A stretch of DNA of 55,352 nucleotides from Oscillospiraceae bacterium (GCA_015067255.1 SVMS01000009.1:1-55352); one strand, 5' to 3'; numbered from the stretch's first letter, positions 16,923 to 24,950 are shown. A program made the numbers and translations. The notes: a model not told the origin generated them from the sequence alone.

Positions 16923-17402
16923 TTATCTTAATCTTTTTTTAACGGTCTGATATAATTCAACTAAATCCTCTAAAACCTCTTCCTCGGGAAGCTCCTTAAG
17001 CTTTTGCTTGCCGTCCCAGTATTTTCCCGAATAGTAAAGGTTCTGAGCCTCTATAATCAATGACATTTGCTCTATTTTTTTCTCTAAAACACTTATATCG
17101 TATTGAGCAGAAGCAATATCACCCTTAGCCTCGGCAAGCTGTTCATTGAGCTGAGCCACTTGGCTTGAAAGCTCCTTGTTAAGCTGTTGTACCGTCTGCA
17201 AGGCTGAAACCTTGTTTTGTCCCTCTTGCTCCTCAATCTGTAATGATGACTGTACCTGCTTTAACTCCTGAGTCTGCAAATACTGTCCAATCATCATAAG
17301 CGCCAAAGCAAAGGAAAACAAAATAAGTGCATAGAGCCAAAAATGTCTCACCGTTCCGCCGGGTGGCGCATCCTGTGATTTCTTAAAAAAATTAAATTTC
17401 AT
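16923..17402 (-). CDS. Single-pass membrane protein with coiled coil
   Basis: A 159-residue protein with a short basic cytoplasmic tail, one transmembrane helix (FWLYALILFSFALALMMIG, about residues 21-39), a heptad-rich region (QLNKELSSQVAQLNEQLAEA) and a C-terminal helical tail. I do not recognise a family. It lies between parB (16 bp upstream) and serS, so it may act in chromosome positioning or division, but that rests on position alone. Confidence 0.75.
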   Translation of the reverse strand: MKFNFFKKSQDAPPGGTVRHFWLYALILFSFALALMMIGQYLQTQELKQVQSSLQIEEQEGQNKVSALQTVQQLNKELSSQVAQLNEQLAEAKGDIASAQYDISVLEKKIEQMSLIIEAQNLYYSGKYWDGKQKLKELPEEEVLEDLVELYQTVKKRLR

Positions 17403-17417
17403 AATGCCTCTAATCCT

Positions 17418-18281
17418 TTAATATATTTCCCCTGCAAGCTTTGAAATAAGGGAATTTAAGTCCTCACTGCCGTAAAATTCAATTTCTACCTTACCCTTAT
17501 TTGCGCCTATATTTATTTTAACCTTTCTTCCCAGGGCTTCCTCTATCTGTTTTTTCAAAATGAGTAAATCTCCCTTTGAAATAAGCTCGTTTTTCTCCTC
17601 TTGCTTTTGTGAGGGCTTTGCCTTAGCTAAATTCTCTACCTGTCTTACAGTAAGCTCTTCCTTCACAATACGGCGTGCCACGTTTTCAGCTTCCTCCGCA
17701 TTTTCAAAGGACAACAACGCTCTTGCGTGTCCCGCTGTAATCTCGTCGCTTTCAAGCATTCCCAAAATAGCGCCGGGAAGATTTAAAAGTCTCAGCGCAT
17801 TGGCAATAACAGGTCTGCTCTTTCCCACCTTTGCGGCAATTTGCTCCTGTGTAAGCTTGTAGCTGTCCATCAAAGACTTATATCCGTTTGCCTCTTCTAC
17901 TGGATTTAAGTCCTCTCTTTGCAGATTTTCTATAAGCGCAACCTCTCTGACCTTTTGCTCGTCATAATCACGCACAATTACAGGCACTTCCTCAAGCCCT
18001 GCAAGCCTTGCGGCTCTCCAACGGCGCTCACCTGCAATTATACAAAGTCTGCCGTTTTCAAGGCGGTGCACTATTATCGGCTGAATTATGCCGTGCTCTT
18101 TTATAGATTCTGCAAGCTCGTTGAGCTTTTCCTCATCGAAATTTTTTCTTGGCTGATTTTTGTCCGGCTCTACCTGTGTAATTCTGACAAATTCTGTCAT
18201 TTCTCGGCTTTGCGCTAACGATAAATCAAGCTCGTTATCGTCAAAAAGTGAGCCAAGTCCACGTCCTAAACCTTTTTTCAT
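17418..18281 (-). CDS. parB: Chromosome partitioning protein ParB (Spo0J)
   Basis: A 287-residue CTP-dependent DNA clamp that loads at parS. The N-terminal KGLGRGLGSLF is the ParA-interacting peptide, followed by the ParB/Srx CTPase core with GERRWRAARLAGL, the HTH region (TQEQIAAKVGKSRPVIANAL) and a C-terminal dimerisation domain. The gene overlaps parA by 4 bp. Two perfect parS sites lie beyond parA at 19.2 kb. Confidence 0.97.
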   Translation of the reverse strand: MKKGLGRGLGSLFDDNELDLSLAQSREMTEFVRITQVEPDKNQPRKNFDEEKLNELAESIKEHGIIQPIIVHRLENGRLCIIAGERRWRAARLAGLEEVPVIVRDYDEQKVREVALIENLQREDLNPVEEANGYKSLMDSYKLTQEQIAAKVGKSRPVIANALRLLNLPGAILGMLESDEITAGHARALLSFENAEEAENVARRIVKEELTVRQVENLAKAKPSQKQEEKNELISKGDLLILKKQIEEALGRKVKINIGANKGKVEIEFYGSEDLNSLISKLAGEIY

Positions 18282-19060
18282 TTGTCAAACCGTTCCTTTT
18301 TATTTTTTTTGATTATTTCCTTGGCAAGCTCTGTATAAGCAATAGCTCCTTTAGACCTTTTATCGTAATCGGTTATGGGCTGTCCGTAGCTGGGAGCCTC
18401 GGAAAGCCTTACGTTACGGGGGATTGCTGTCTTAAAGACTTTGTTTGGGAAGAACTTTTTAACCTCGTTTGCCGCCTGTATAGTAAGGTTAAGTCTTCCG
18501 TCATACATAGTCAGAAGCACGCCTTCGATGTCAATATAAGGGTTATATCGCATTTTAACCTGCTTAACAGTATTGGTAAGCTGAGAAAGTCCCTCCAAAG
18601 CATAGTATTCGCATTGAATGGGCATAAGCACGCTGTCTGCCGCACAAAGAGCGTTTAAGGTTAAAAGACCCAAGGAGGGAGGACAATCAATGAATATAAA
18701 ATCGTAATTTCCACGCACCTCCGAAAGTGCCGCCCTTAGCCGTCCTTCACGGTTGGAAAGCTCTACAAGCTCTATCTCCGCCCCTGCCAAAGTCATCTGA
18801 GCAGGCAGAATATCAAGGTTTTTACTTGCTGTCTTAACAATGCAATCCTGTGCATAAGCCTCTCCGATAAGACATTCATAGGAGGATTTTTTAATTTCTT
18901 TTTTACGCAAACCGCAACCGCTTGTAGCGTTTGCCTGAGGGTCGATGTCCACCAACAAGGCTTTTTTTCCGCAAGCGCCGATAGCCGCCGCAAGATTTAC
19001 CGCCGTTGTAGTTTTACCCACACCGCCTTTTTGATTTGCTACTGCAATTATTTTCCCCAT
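18278..19060 (-). CDS. parA: Chromosome partitioning ATPase ParA (Soj)
   Basis: A 260-residue deviant Walker ATPase. The P-loop KGGVGKTT (residues 11-18) carries the signature lysine, and DIDPQANAT and FIDCPPSLGLLTLNAL are the other nucleotide motifs. It cycles on DNA in response to ParB and, in Bacillus, controls DnaA. Overlap with parB shows co-translation. Its position about 21 kb from the origin on the left arm is usual for Firmicutes. Confidence 0.97.
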   Translation of the reverse strand: MGKIIAVANQKGGVGKTTTAVNLAAAIGACGKKALLVDIDPQANATSGCGLRKKEIKKSSYECLIGEAYAQDCIVKTASKNLDILPAQMTLAGAEIELVELSNREGRLRAALSEVRGNYDFIFIDCPPSLGLLTLNALCAADSVLMPIQCEYYALEGLSQLTNTVKQVKMRYNPYIDIEGVLLTMYDGRLNLTIQAANEVKKFFPNKVFKTAIPRNVRLSEAPSYGQPITDYDKRSKGAIAYTELAKEIIKKNKKERFDK

Positions 19061-19223
19061 AATCCACCCCTATATAATGAAATAATTGTAGTTTTTGAAA
19101 CGCTTAAAAGCCTTTCAAAAAACAGTATGTTTTATGTTATCTGCCTTTTTCTATTCCCTTTGAAGATAAATTTTTACCCGATTATTATATCACAATCAAC
19201 TCTCTAAGTAAAGCAAAATTTAG

Positions 19224-19239
19224 TGTTTCACGTGAAACA
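19224..19239. promoter_or_regulatory. parS site 1
   Basis: TGTTTCACGTGAAACA matches the Bacillus parS consensus at all 16 positions. It lies upstream of parA and is the ParB loading site. A second perfect copy begins 28 bp later. Confidence 0.97.
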
Positions 19240-19251
19240 TTTTACCGCTTT

Positions 19252-19267
19252 TGTTTCACGTGAAACA
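19252..19267. promoter_or_regulatory. parS site 2
   Basis: A second perfect TGTTTCACGTGAAACA, 28 bp from the first. An upstream in-frame start of the next gene would fall inside this site (MFHVKQ), which argues against that start. Confidence 0.97.
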
Positions 19268-19337
19268 AAATTCATATTCTTGTAGGCTTTTGCATATACT
19301 GATACGAACATTATCCCGTAAGAAAGGACTTGATTTC

Positions 19338-20549
19338 TTGGATTATACAAATAAAAGCTCTATGGAAAAATATATAAAAGAACTAATGGAAATGCAAAAA
19401 AGAAGCACTCTGCCTCAAGAAACCCCTCAGCCCCCTGTCAATGAAGCTCCCCCATCATATAAAACTCCCGCTGTGCCTGACGCTCCTTGCTGTGAAGATG
19501 CCGTTGAAGAAAAAGCCATTCCTGTTTTCGAAGCACAGCAAGGCTTGTCCTTTGAACAAATGGACCCCGTAACCGACCAAAGCCTTTACGGAGAACCCCA
19601 ACAATCTGCTACTCCTCAACAGCCCTTGCAGCAGCAAGACTCTCTCTCCTTTGAGGAAATGGACCCCGTAACCGACCAAAGCCTTTATCAAAGCTCCTGT
19701 CCCTTCCCAAGACAGCACGACAACGAACAAATTCTTAAAAGCATAGACGATTACTTAGAAGAACAGCACCAAAAGATGAAAGAAGCTTCCCGTCTTAAAG
19801 GAAAAGACTACGAAAAAGCAACTACCGATATTTTCCTGTCTGCGCTTAATTGGGATAAGACTTCCCCCGTTTTTGAAAACCGTCCTTATAGAACAAAACC
19901 ACAAGATATTGTTAGTGATACAAGGTCAAAACAACAAGATGTTGCTATTCCCCCTATTCCAAATCCTCAAGTGCCATACCCTTCTCCTGCTCCTATGCCA
20001 AATCCTGTTTCCCCGACTCCGACACCTTCTCCTATTCCAAATCCCAATTTGAGCAACCCTGCCGAGCTTACTCCCGAGCAAGAGGGTACAGAGCCTCTCT
20101 ATCCTCTCACTCCCGAAGACGAACAGTCGCAGTTTGCTCCGCAGACAACTGCGCCCCTTGACGATATGGGATATATATATTTCTTTGTAACCTCGGGAAA
20201 TCAGACTTCTCCTGTAAAAGATGCAGTTGTAACAGTAAGCCGCAGAGAAAACGGAGCGGAGGTTTTCAACAAGGTTGTAACTACCGACATTTCGGGTGTT
20301 ACCCCGAAAATTCCACTGCCTGCTCCCAACAGAAAGCTAACTGCCTTGCCGAGCGACATTATTCCCTACGAGGTTTATAATGCAAGAATAAGCAAGTCGG
20401 GGTACTACGATATTGTAAATATCGGTATGCAGGTATACGGCGGACAGACAGCCTATGTGCCTGTAAATATGATTCCTCTGCCCATAGGGAACAACGGAAA
20501 AACAGATTTAGAGTTTATAACTCCCGAAAATCCCCTTACAAACAGCTGA
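19338..20549 (+). CDS. Proline-rich protein with a C-terminal carboxypeptidase-regulatory-like domain
   Basis: About 403 residues. I chose TTG at 19338 because GAAAGGA lies 9 bases upstream; the ATG at 19362 has no ribosome-binding site, and an earlier start would lie in parS. The N-terminal half has two near-identical 16-residue repeats (LSFEQMDPVTDQSLYG and LSFEEMDPVTDQSLYQ), then an acidic helical stretch and a PNP/PTP-rich linker. The last 120 residues resemble a CarboxypepD_reg/Cna-B beta domain (DAVVTVSRRENGAEVF). No signal peptide or membrane segment. It is 15 bp upstream of the SpoIID-like gene, so both may be components of one surface or spore-coat structure; this is inference. Confidence 0.75.
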   Translation: MDYTNKSSMEKYIKELMEMQKRSTLPQETPQPPVNEAPPSYKTPAVPDAPCCEDAVEEKAIPVFEAQQGLSFEQMDPVTDQSLYGEPQQSATPQQPLQQQDSLSFEEMDPVTDQSLYQSSCPFPRQHDNEQILKSIDDYLEEQHQKMKEASRLKGKDYEKATTDIFLSALNWDKTSPVFENRPYRTKPQDIVSDTRSKQQDVAIPPIPNPQVPYPSPAPMPNPVSPTPTPSPIPNPNLSNPAELTPEQEGTEPLYPLTPEDEQSQFAPQTTAPLDDMGYIYFFVTSGNQTSPVKDAVVTVSRRENGAEVFNKVVTTDISGVTPKIPLPAPNRKLTALPSDIIPYEVYNARISKSGYYDIVNIGMQVYGGQTAYVPVNMIPLPIGNNGKTDLEFITPENPLTNS

Positions 20550-20564
20550 AAGGATTGATTGCAA

Positions 20565-21920
20565 ATGCCACAAGGCTTTCCCTATATTCCCGAAACAATA
20601 ACGGTGCATTTAGGTCCTCCCGATTCGGATGCGCCAAACGTTACCGTACCCTTTGATGAGTACATTAAAAATGTTGCTTCAAGTGAAATTTATCCCACCT
20701 GGCCCGAAAATGCCATCAGAGCCAACATTTTAGCGCAGATTTCCTTTGCACTCAACCGTGTTTATACAGAATATTACCGTTCCCGAGGATATAATTTTGA
20801 TATAACCAATTCTACCGCCACAGACCAATCCTTTGTAAACGGCAGAGATATATTTGAAAATGTAAGCCGAATAGTCGACGACATTTTCGACAACTTTATA
20901 AGACGAGGTAATAATATCGAGCCTCTTTTTGCCCAGTACTGCAACGGCACAACCTCTACCTGTGAGGGACTTTCCCAATGGGGCTCTGTATCTCTTGCAA
21001 ATGACGGGCTTCTGCCCTATCAGATTTTGCAAAACTATTACGGCAACGATATCGTAATAGAAACAGATGCGCCTGTACGAGCCTCGACGGAAAGCTATCC
21101 GGGCAGGCCCTTGCGCTTAGGCGCAATCGGAAACGATGTGCGCACAATTCAGGTACAGCTTAACAGAATATCCGAAAACTACCCTGCAATCCCCAAAATA
21201 AGCTCTACAGACGGTGTTTTTGATGAAAGCACAAGCGCTGCCGTTCTTAAATTTCAAGAGATTTTCAATCTTGCCCCCGACGGAATAGTAGGCAAAAACA
21301 CCTGGTATAAAATCTCCAGTATCTATTCGGGTGTTAAAAGACTTAACGAGCTTGATTCTGAGGGGCTTCAGGTTTCCGACGTTTCAAGCGATTTCCCCGG
21401 TGTGCTGAGAGAGGGCGACAGCGGAGACGAAATAAAGCTTATTCAGTATTATCTTGATACTTTATCCTTTTTTTATCCCGATTTACAGCCTGTGCAGATA
21501 ACAGGCAGCTTTGATGCCTCTACCACAAGCGCAGTCAAAGCTTTTCAGCAGTTTTTTGGTCTTGCTCCCGACGGAATAGTGGGCAGACTTACCTGGAATC
21601 AGCTATATGACGCTTTTACGGCAATTCAGCCGCAGATTAAAGAAAATGCCGACACTCCTCCCCTTTTGTTGCCCCCAGGTACATTTTTAGTGCGTGGCAG
21701 CAGCGGCGAATATGTACGTCAGCTACAGGAATGGCTTGCAGGAATAGCAAACGTTTATACTGAAATCCCCGCCCCGCCGATAAACAGCTTTTACGGAGTG
21801 GAAACGGAAAACTCAGTCATAGCCTTTGAAACGCTGTTTGGACTTAATGCCGACGGAATAGTAGGTCCTATTACCTGGGACCTGATTTACTCAGTCTACT
21901 CCGACACCCAAACAGGATAA
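20565..21920 (+). CDS. SpoIID-like domain protein with three peptidoglycan-binding repeats
   Basis: About 451 residues. The first 170 resemble the SpoIID/LytB lytic-transglycosylase fold (EYIKNVASSEIYPTWPENAI, with the acidic residue of ASE at the catalytic position, and CEGLSQWGS). Three PG_binding_1-type modules follow, each ending in a DGIVG motif before a Trp (NLAPDGIVGKNTW, GLAPDGIVGRLTW, GLNADGIVGPITW). There is no signal peptide, so export by the normal Sec route is not evident; spore-cortex or coat proteins made in the mother cell are one explanation. ATG at 20565 is preferred over TTG at 20559. It is co-directional with the proline-rich gene. Confidence 0.82.
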   Translation: MPQGFPYIPETITVHLGPPDSDAPNVTVPFDEYIKNVASSEIYPTWPENAIRANILAQISFALNRVYTEYYRSRGYNFDITNSTATDQSFVNGRDIFENVSRIVDDIFDNFIRRGNNIEPLFAQYCNGTTSTCEGLSQWGSVSLANDGLLPYQILQNYYGNDIVIETDAPVRASTESYPGRPLRLGAIGNDVRTIQVQLNRISENYPAIPKISSTDGVFDESTSAAVLKFQEIFNLAPDGIVGKNTWYKISSIYSGVKRLNELDSEGLQVSDVSSDFPGVLREGDSGDEIKLIQYYLDTLSFFYPDLQPVQITGSFDASTTSAVKAFQQFFGLAPDGIVGRLTWNQLYDAFTAIQPQIKENADTPPLLLPPGTFLVRGSSGEYVRQLQEWLAGIANVYTEIPAPPINSFYGVETENSVIAFETLFGLNADGIVGPITWDLIYSVYSDTQTG

Positions 21921-21924
21921 CAGA

Positions 21925-21957
21925 AAAAAGCAAGAACGAAAACCGTTCTTGCTTTTT
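21925..21957 (+). terminator. Terminator after the SpoIID-like gene
   Basis: AAAAAGCAAGAACG pairs with CGTTCTTGCTTTTT around a short A-rich loop, 5 bp after the stop. This is one of five related GCAAGAAC hairpins in the window. Confidence 0.9.
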
Positions 21958-21964
21958 GTCTGTT

Positions 21965-22173
21965 AGGCGATATATTTGCTTTGCAAATGCGATATATTTT
22001 CGCTTATGCTCAAATGCGATATAATCGCCCTTTCAGGTCGATTGCGATATGATATAAATCCTATTTCACGCCCGAAGGGCATATCGCGCTTTTGAAAAAA
22101 GCATATCGAGTTGCTCTGCAACATATCGCAAATCCCGTAAGGGATTTATATCGCTGCGTTGCAAAGCAACGCT
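21965..22173. repeat. Repeat family C, copy 2
   Basis: Same word order as the other CGATAT blocks, but the slot at 22110-22122 holds GTTGC TCT GCAAC, where copies 1, 3 and 4 hold ACGC ATCA GCGT. This whole-hairpin swap is the clearest sign that slots are interchangeable. Confidence 0.85.
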
Positions 22174-22186
22174 GTGAATTCTCGCT

Positions 22187-22311
22187 TCGCTCCATGAATT
22201 GAATTGCTCTGCAATTCATTACAACAATGTGCCGAAGTCACAATTCATGCCGCTGGCAATTCATGAAAGCTTTTGCTTTCAATTCATGCAATCTCAAGAT
22301 TGCAATTCATA
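22187..22311 (-). repeat. Repeat family A, block with a covarying stem
   Basis: AATTCATG words separate hairpins. One stem is GAAAGC TTTT GCTTTC, where other copies have GAAAGT..ACTTTC, so both sides changed together. No gene occurs between the terminator at 21925 and the XRE gene at 22351. Confidence 0.85.
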
Positions 22312-22320
22312 TAGTGCCGA

Positions 22321-22352
22321 AAAGAAAGCCGTGAAAAATCACGGCTTTCTTT
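22321..22352 (-). terminator. Terminator of the XRE gene at 22351
   Basis: AAAGAAAGCCGTGA pairs with TCACGGCTTTCTTT around AAAA, starting at the XRE stop codon. T-runs lie on both strands. Confidence 0.85.
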
Positions 22353-22668
22353 ATCTTTGTTCTTTTGTCAAACGGCGGATATGACCGATAATAAGCATCA
22401 TATCATCATCGTTAAGCTTTCTCAATTCATCAATTGCGCTTTGAAGCAAAGCAGGGTTTTCAATGGAAGAATCAAAAAACTGACTGGGAGTAATTTCAAA
22501 ATAGTTACATATTTCAAGAAACTCTGCCATAGGAGGCAAGCATTTACCTGAAGATATGTTGTAGATATAACCTCTGCTATGACCGAGGTCATAACTCATT
22601 TGATATTCAGATACACCCTTTTTAAGACGCAACTGTGTGATTCTGTTTCTGATAAAATTTCTGTCCAT
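22351..22668 (-). CDS. XRE-family regulator, divergent from a broken SLOG gene
   Basis: A 105-residue protein with an N-terminal HTH (KKGVSEYQMSYDLGHSRGYI) and a C-terminal helical tail (LLQSAIDELRKLNDDDMMLI) like those of small phage-type or mobile-element repressors. It is divergent from the interrupted SLOG gene at 22862, with a 190-bp AT-rich intergenic region between them that probably contains both promoters. Confidence 0.85.
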   Translation of the reverse strand: MDRNFIRNRITQLRLKKGVSEYQMSYDLGHSRGYIYNISSGKCLPPMAEFLEICNYFEITPSQFFDSSIENPALLQSAIDELRKLNDDDMMLIIGHIRRLTKEQR

Positions 22669-22861
22669 ATCGTTTACACCTCTCTATGTTATATTTTAGT
22701 GTATTGATAGGGTAAACTATTCCAGAAATATATGTTTATTTTAGTTGTTTAATAATATATAATATGTTATAATCAAATATTATATGTTTTATAAATCAAA
22801 TTATTTGTAAAACAGCAATAAATATACCTTTAAAACACAAATGCTTGGAGAGTGAGGTTTA

Positions 22862-23326
22862 ATGTTTAATTTTTTTACAGTTGCGTTTTTTGGACACAGG
22901 CACATAAACAATCTGATTAAAGTGGAAAATTTACTTGAAGAGAAAATAGGAAAGCTTATTAAAGAAAAGGAATATATCTAATTTCTTGTGGGAAGAAACG
23001 GGGATTTTGACCAGTTTGCCTCTTCGTCTGTGCTGCGAGCGCAAAAAAGATACGGGGACATCAACAGCTCACTTGTGTTAGTTCTTCCGTATCTGACGGC
23101 GGAATATAGCAATAATAAAGAAGCTTTTCATAGATATTATACTGATGTGGAAATAGCTTGCGCAAGGGTACATCCGAAAGCGGCAATACAAGCACGTAAT
23201 CGGGAAATGGTTGACAGGGCAGATTTGATTATCTGTTACATTGAGAAAAAAGGCGGCGGAGCCTCAAAAACAATAGAATACGCCAAAAAGCAAGGGAAAG
23301 AAATAATAAATTTAGCAAAAGATTGA
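22862..23326 (+). pseudogene. SLOG-family (DUF1273-like) gene interrupted by an in-frame TAA
   Basis: ATG at 22862 opens a frame reading FFTVAFFGHRHINN and on to KEYI, then TAA at 22979-22981. The same frame continues at once with FLVGRNGDFDQFASSSVLRA and runs to 23326. Joined, the two parts give a complete 154-codon DUF1273/SLOG-like protein: the GHR motif at the N terminus and VGRNGDFDQ belong to one Rossmann-like fold. A single G-to-T change (GAA to TAA) would explain it. The downstream GTG at 22988 lacks a good ribosome-binding site. It is either a recent pseudogene or, less likely, a readthrough gene. The SLOG superfamily is proposed to sense nucleotide-derived ligands. Confidence 0.8.
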
Positions 23327-23342
23327 TTTGCAATTCATTATA

Positions 23343-23517
23343 TTAAGTATCCTTCTCATACTTTTTCAAAAGCTTTAGTTTTTCTTCAAGCAAAAGCTTT
23401 TTATCCATACTCACATATATACATTCCTTACACATTCCCGAAATATCTATGCTTATTTTTTCAAGACTATACTTCCCATTGTTCTGATACACGCAAAAAA
23501 CGATTTTCACATTCCAT
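23343..23517 (-). pseudogene. Cys-rich mini-protein gene with a +1 frameshift
   Basis: This is a second copy of the 57-residue Cys-rich gene at 45331-45504. The start context GAGGTG then ATG at 23517 is intact and encodes MECEN, but the run at 23495-23500 has six A (six T on the coding strand) where the intact copy has five. That shifts the frame after the first CxxC region. The remaining frame still reads LEKISIDISGMCKECIYVSM. An alternative start upstream restores that frame but loses two of the first cysteines. It is divergent from the XRE gene at 23714. Confidence 0.75.
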
Positions 23518-23550
23518 AACATCACCTCAAAATATATTTTTTATTGTAAT

Positions 23551-23601
23551 TATTCGCTGATAAATTAACGCAAACGTCAAATAATATTATATATTCGCTG
23601 A
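23551..23601. promoter_or_regulatory. Direct repeats, possible operator
   Basis: TATTCGCTGA occurs at 23551-23560 and again at 23592-23601, in the AT-rich gap between the divergent mini-gene and XRE gene. A related GTGCTGATA follows near 23626. The position fits an XRE binding region; no experiment or consensus supports it further. Confidence 0.4.
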
Positions 23602-23713
23602 CTAATAAAATCAAGTGCTGATATAAAAACACTGAAAGAAAAGCTATTAAAAAGTATAATATTTATAATAATTATAATTATAAAAAATACTTGTGGAAAA
23701 GAGGATAGGTTTC

Positions 23714-23983
23714 ATGGGAAAGGATGTTGATTATAAAAACCGAGACCGTTTTATCCAGCTCGGTATTGCCATATCAACGCTTCGCAGAATCAGAGGCTTA
23801 TCACAGGAGAAGCTTGCAGAAAAGGCAAATATAAGCCGTTCGTTGCTGAGTAATATAGAGGCCCCGAATATGGCATACGGCTTTTCACTGAATGTGTTAT
23901 ATAATATTGCCGATGCTTTAGATATTGCACCGGAAAAATTGATTACCGCATCGGTTTTTTCTGATGAAATTCTTAATAAGTAA
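23714..23983 (+). CDS. XRE-family regulator beside the Cys-rich mini-gene
   Basis: An 89-residue protein with a classic HTH (RIRGLSQEKLAEKANISRSL, then LSNIEAP). ATG at 23714 has AGAGGA 8 bases upstream; a GTG at 23693 is possible but lacks a site. It is divergent from the frameshifted mini-gene, as the XRE at 45639 is from the intact mini-gene. The two XRE proteins resemble each other (SQEKLAEKA versus TQEYFAELI, and ILYNIADALDIAPEKL versus LFKMAKVLNVSPAKL in the C-terminal helix). Confidence 0.85.
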   Translation: MGKDVDYKNRDRFIQLGIAISTLRRIRGLSQEKLAEKANISRSLLSNIEAPNMAYGFSLNVLYNIADALDIAPEKLITASVFSDEILNK

Positions 23984-23990
23984 AGAAGAA

Positions 23991-24018
23991 GCTGTAAAAA
24001 ACAAAAGTTTTTTACAGC
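23991..24018 (+). terminator. Terminator after the XRE gene
   Basis: GCTGTAAAAAAC and GTTTTTTACAGC pair around AAAA, directly after the stop. It marks the left edge of a long inverted repeat whose partner lies near 30305-30594. Confidence 0.85.
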
Positions 24019-24028
24019 CTATTTTTAG

Positions 24029-24272
24029 GGGATAGGAAAAAAGGTGCAGAATCTGTCAATTTCGCGCCGACAAAGCCTTGTCGGCGGTTACCCGACGGCG
24101 TACAGAGGTACGTCAAGGGCGAATTTGGCAGATAACATAAAACGTATATTTCTTAAAAGAATTAGCAAAAAGATGTTTTTGTTAAATTTTGCTCTTTCTT
24201 TCAAGAGATGATAGTATATAATCCTTTTATTTACTTGTTTTATGCGCTCTGCGCTTTTTTTACATCCCCTTC
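24029..24272 (+). repeat. Repeat family D, copy 3; left arm of a long inverted repeat
   Basis: This 244-bp unit starts GGGGATAGGAAAAAAGGTGC, holds a CGCCGACAAAG..TTGTCGGCG hairpin and the GGTTACCC core, and ends in GCGCTTTTTTTACATCCCC. Its reverse complement, clearly similar throughout, lies at 30305-30556. The hairpin loop and stem differ between the arms (CCGACAA/TTGTCGG here, ACAACAA/TTGTTGT there). It contains no gene. Confidence 0.85.
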
Positions 24273-24283
24273 TTGTCGATATG

Positions 24284-24480
24284 CAGACTAACGTCTGCTC
24301 GATATTTTTACTACCGTAAAATCGATATGTTTTTCGCTACGCTCAAAACTCGATATGATATAAATCCTATTTCACGCCCGAAGGGCATATCGCGCTTTTG
24401 AAAAAAAGCATATCGCACGCATCAGCGTATATCGCAAATCCCGTAAGGGATTTATATCGCTGCGTTGCAAAGCAACGCTA
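24284..24480. repeat. Repeat family C, copy 3
   Basis: Starts with CGATATGCAGAC TAAC GTCTGC and continues through the standard CGATAT/ATATCG slots to GCGTTGCAAAGCAACGC. Together with repeat D it fills the gap from 23984 to 24480. The remaining 140 bp before the next XRE gene is AT-rich and holds its promoter. Confidence 0.85.
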
Positions 24481-24572
24481 TGAATTGCCACCTCAACTCA
24501 CAAAATATGCATTTTCTTCTACGAATAGTAGAATGTTAGAATAATAGTTTATTCCGCAACAGCTTTTAAAAA

Positions 24573-24597
24573 CTTATACTATTTATATAAGTATACT
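24573..24597. promoter_or_regulatory. Possible operator of the XRE gene at 24622
   Basis: CTTATA (24573-24578) and TATAAG (24586-24591) form an inverted repeat, next to the palindrome AGTATACT (24590-24597). The site lies 25-49 bp before the start codon and could be an autoregulatory operator. Confidence 0.35.
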
Positions 24598-24621
24598 GCT
24601 ATTTGTGAAGGAGATACAAAG

Positions 24622-24945
24622 ATGGATAAGGCGGCAATCGGTTCCCGTTTGCGTAAAGCAAGAAACAAAGCTAAGCTTACTCAAGAGCAATTAGCTGAGA
24701 AAGTGGATATCAGCACAACGTATATTTCTGATATTGAACGTGGGGCAAAATTTCCAAGTCTGAGTTTGTTTATCAAGCTTGTTAATGCTTTGGATGCTTC
24801 TGCAGACTTTATTCTCAGCGGGGAAATTGAAGCCGGCAAAAATTGTGTTTATGACGATATTACAAAAAAGCTTGATACTCTGACCCCAAAACAGAGGTTA
24901 GGTATTGTAGACTTGATTGATGCGTACATTAAAAATTTAAATTAA
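24622..24945 (+). CDS. XRE-family regulator
   Basis: A 107-residue protein with an N-terminal HTH (KLTQEQLAEKVDISTTYISD followed by IERGAKFPSL) and a C-terminal helical extension (LDTLTPKQRLGIVDLIDAYI), an arrangement common in small repressors of clostridial mobile elements. GAAGGAG stands upstream of ATG. Its target is unknown; the nearest downstream genes are an AbrB protein and, convergent, the dockerin glycosidase. Confidence 0.9.
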   Translation: MDKAAIGSRLRKARNKAKLTQEQLAEKVDISTTYISDIERGAKFPSLSLFIKLVNALDASADFILSGEIEAGKNCVYDDITKKLDTLTPKQRLGIVDLIDAYIKNLN

Positions 24946-24950
24946 AATTA

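Noticed and set aside
19251-19337. An earlier start for the proline-rich gene (MFHVKQ)
   Set aside because: The extra codons lie in the second parS site. The TTG at 19338 has a well-placed GAAAGGA.
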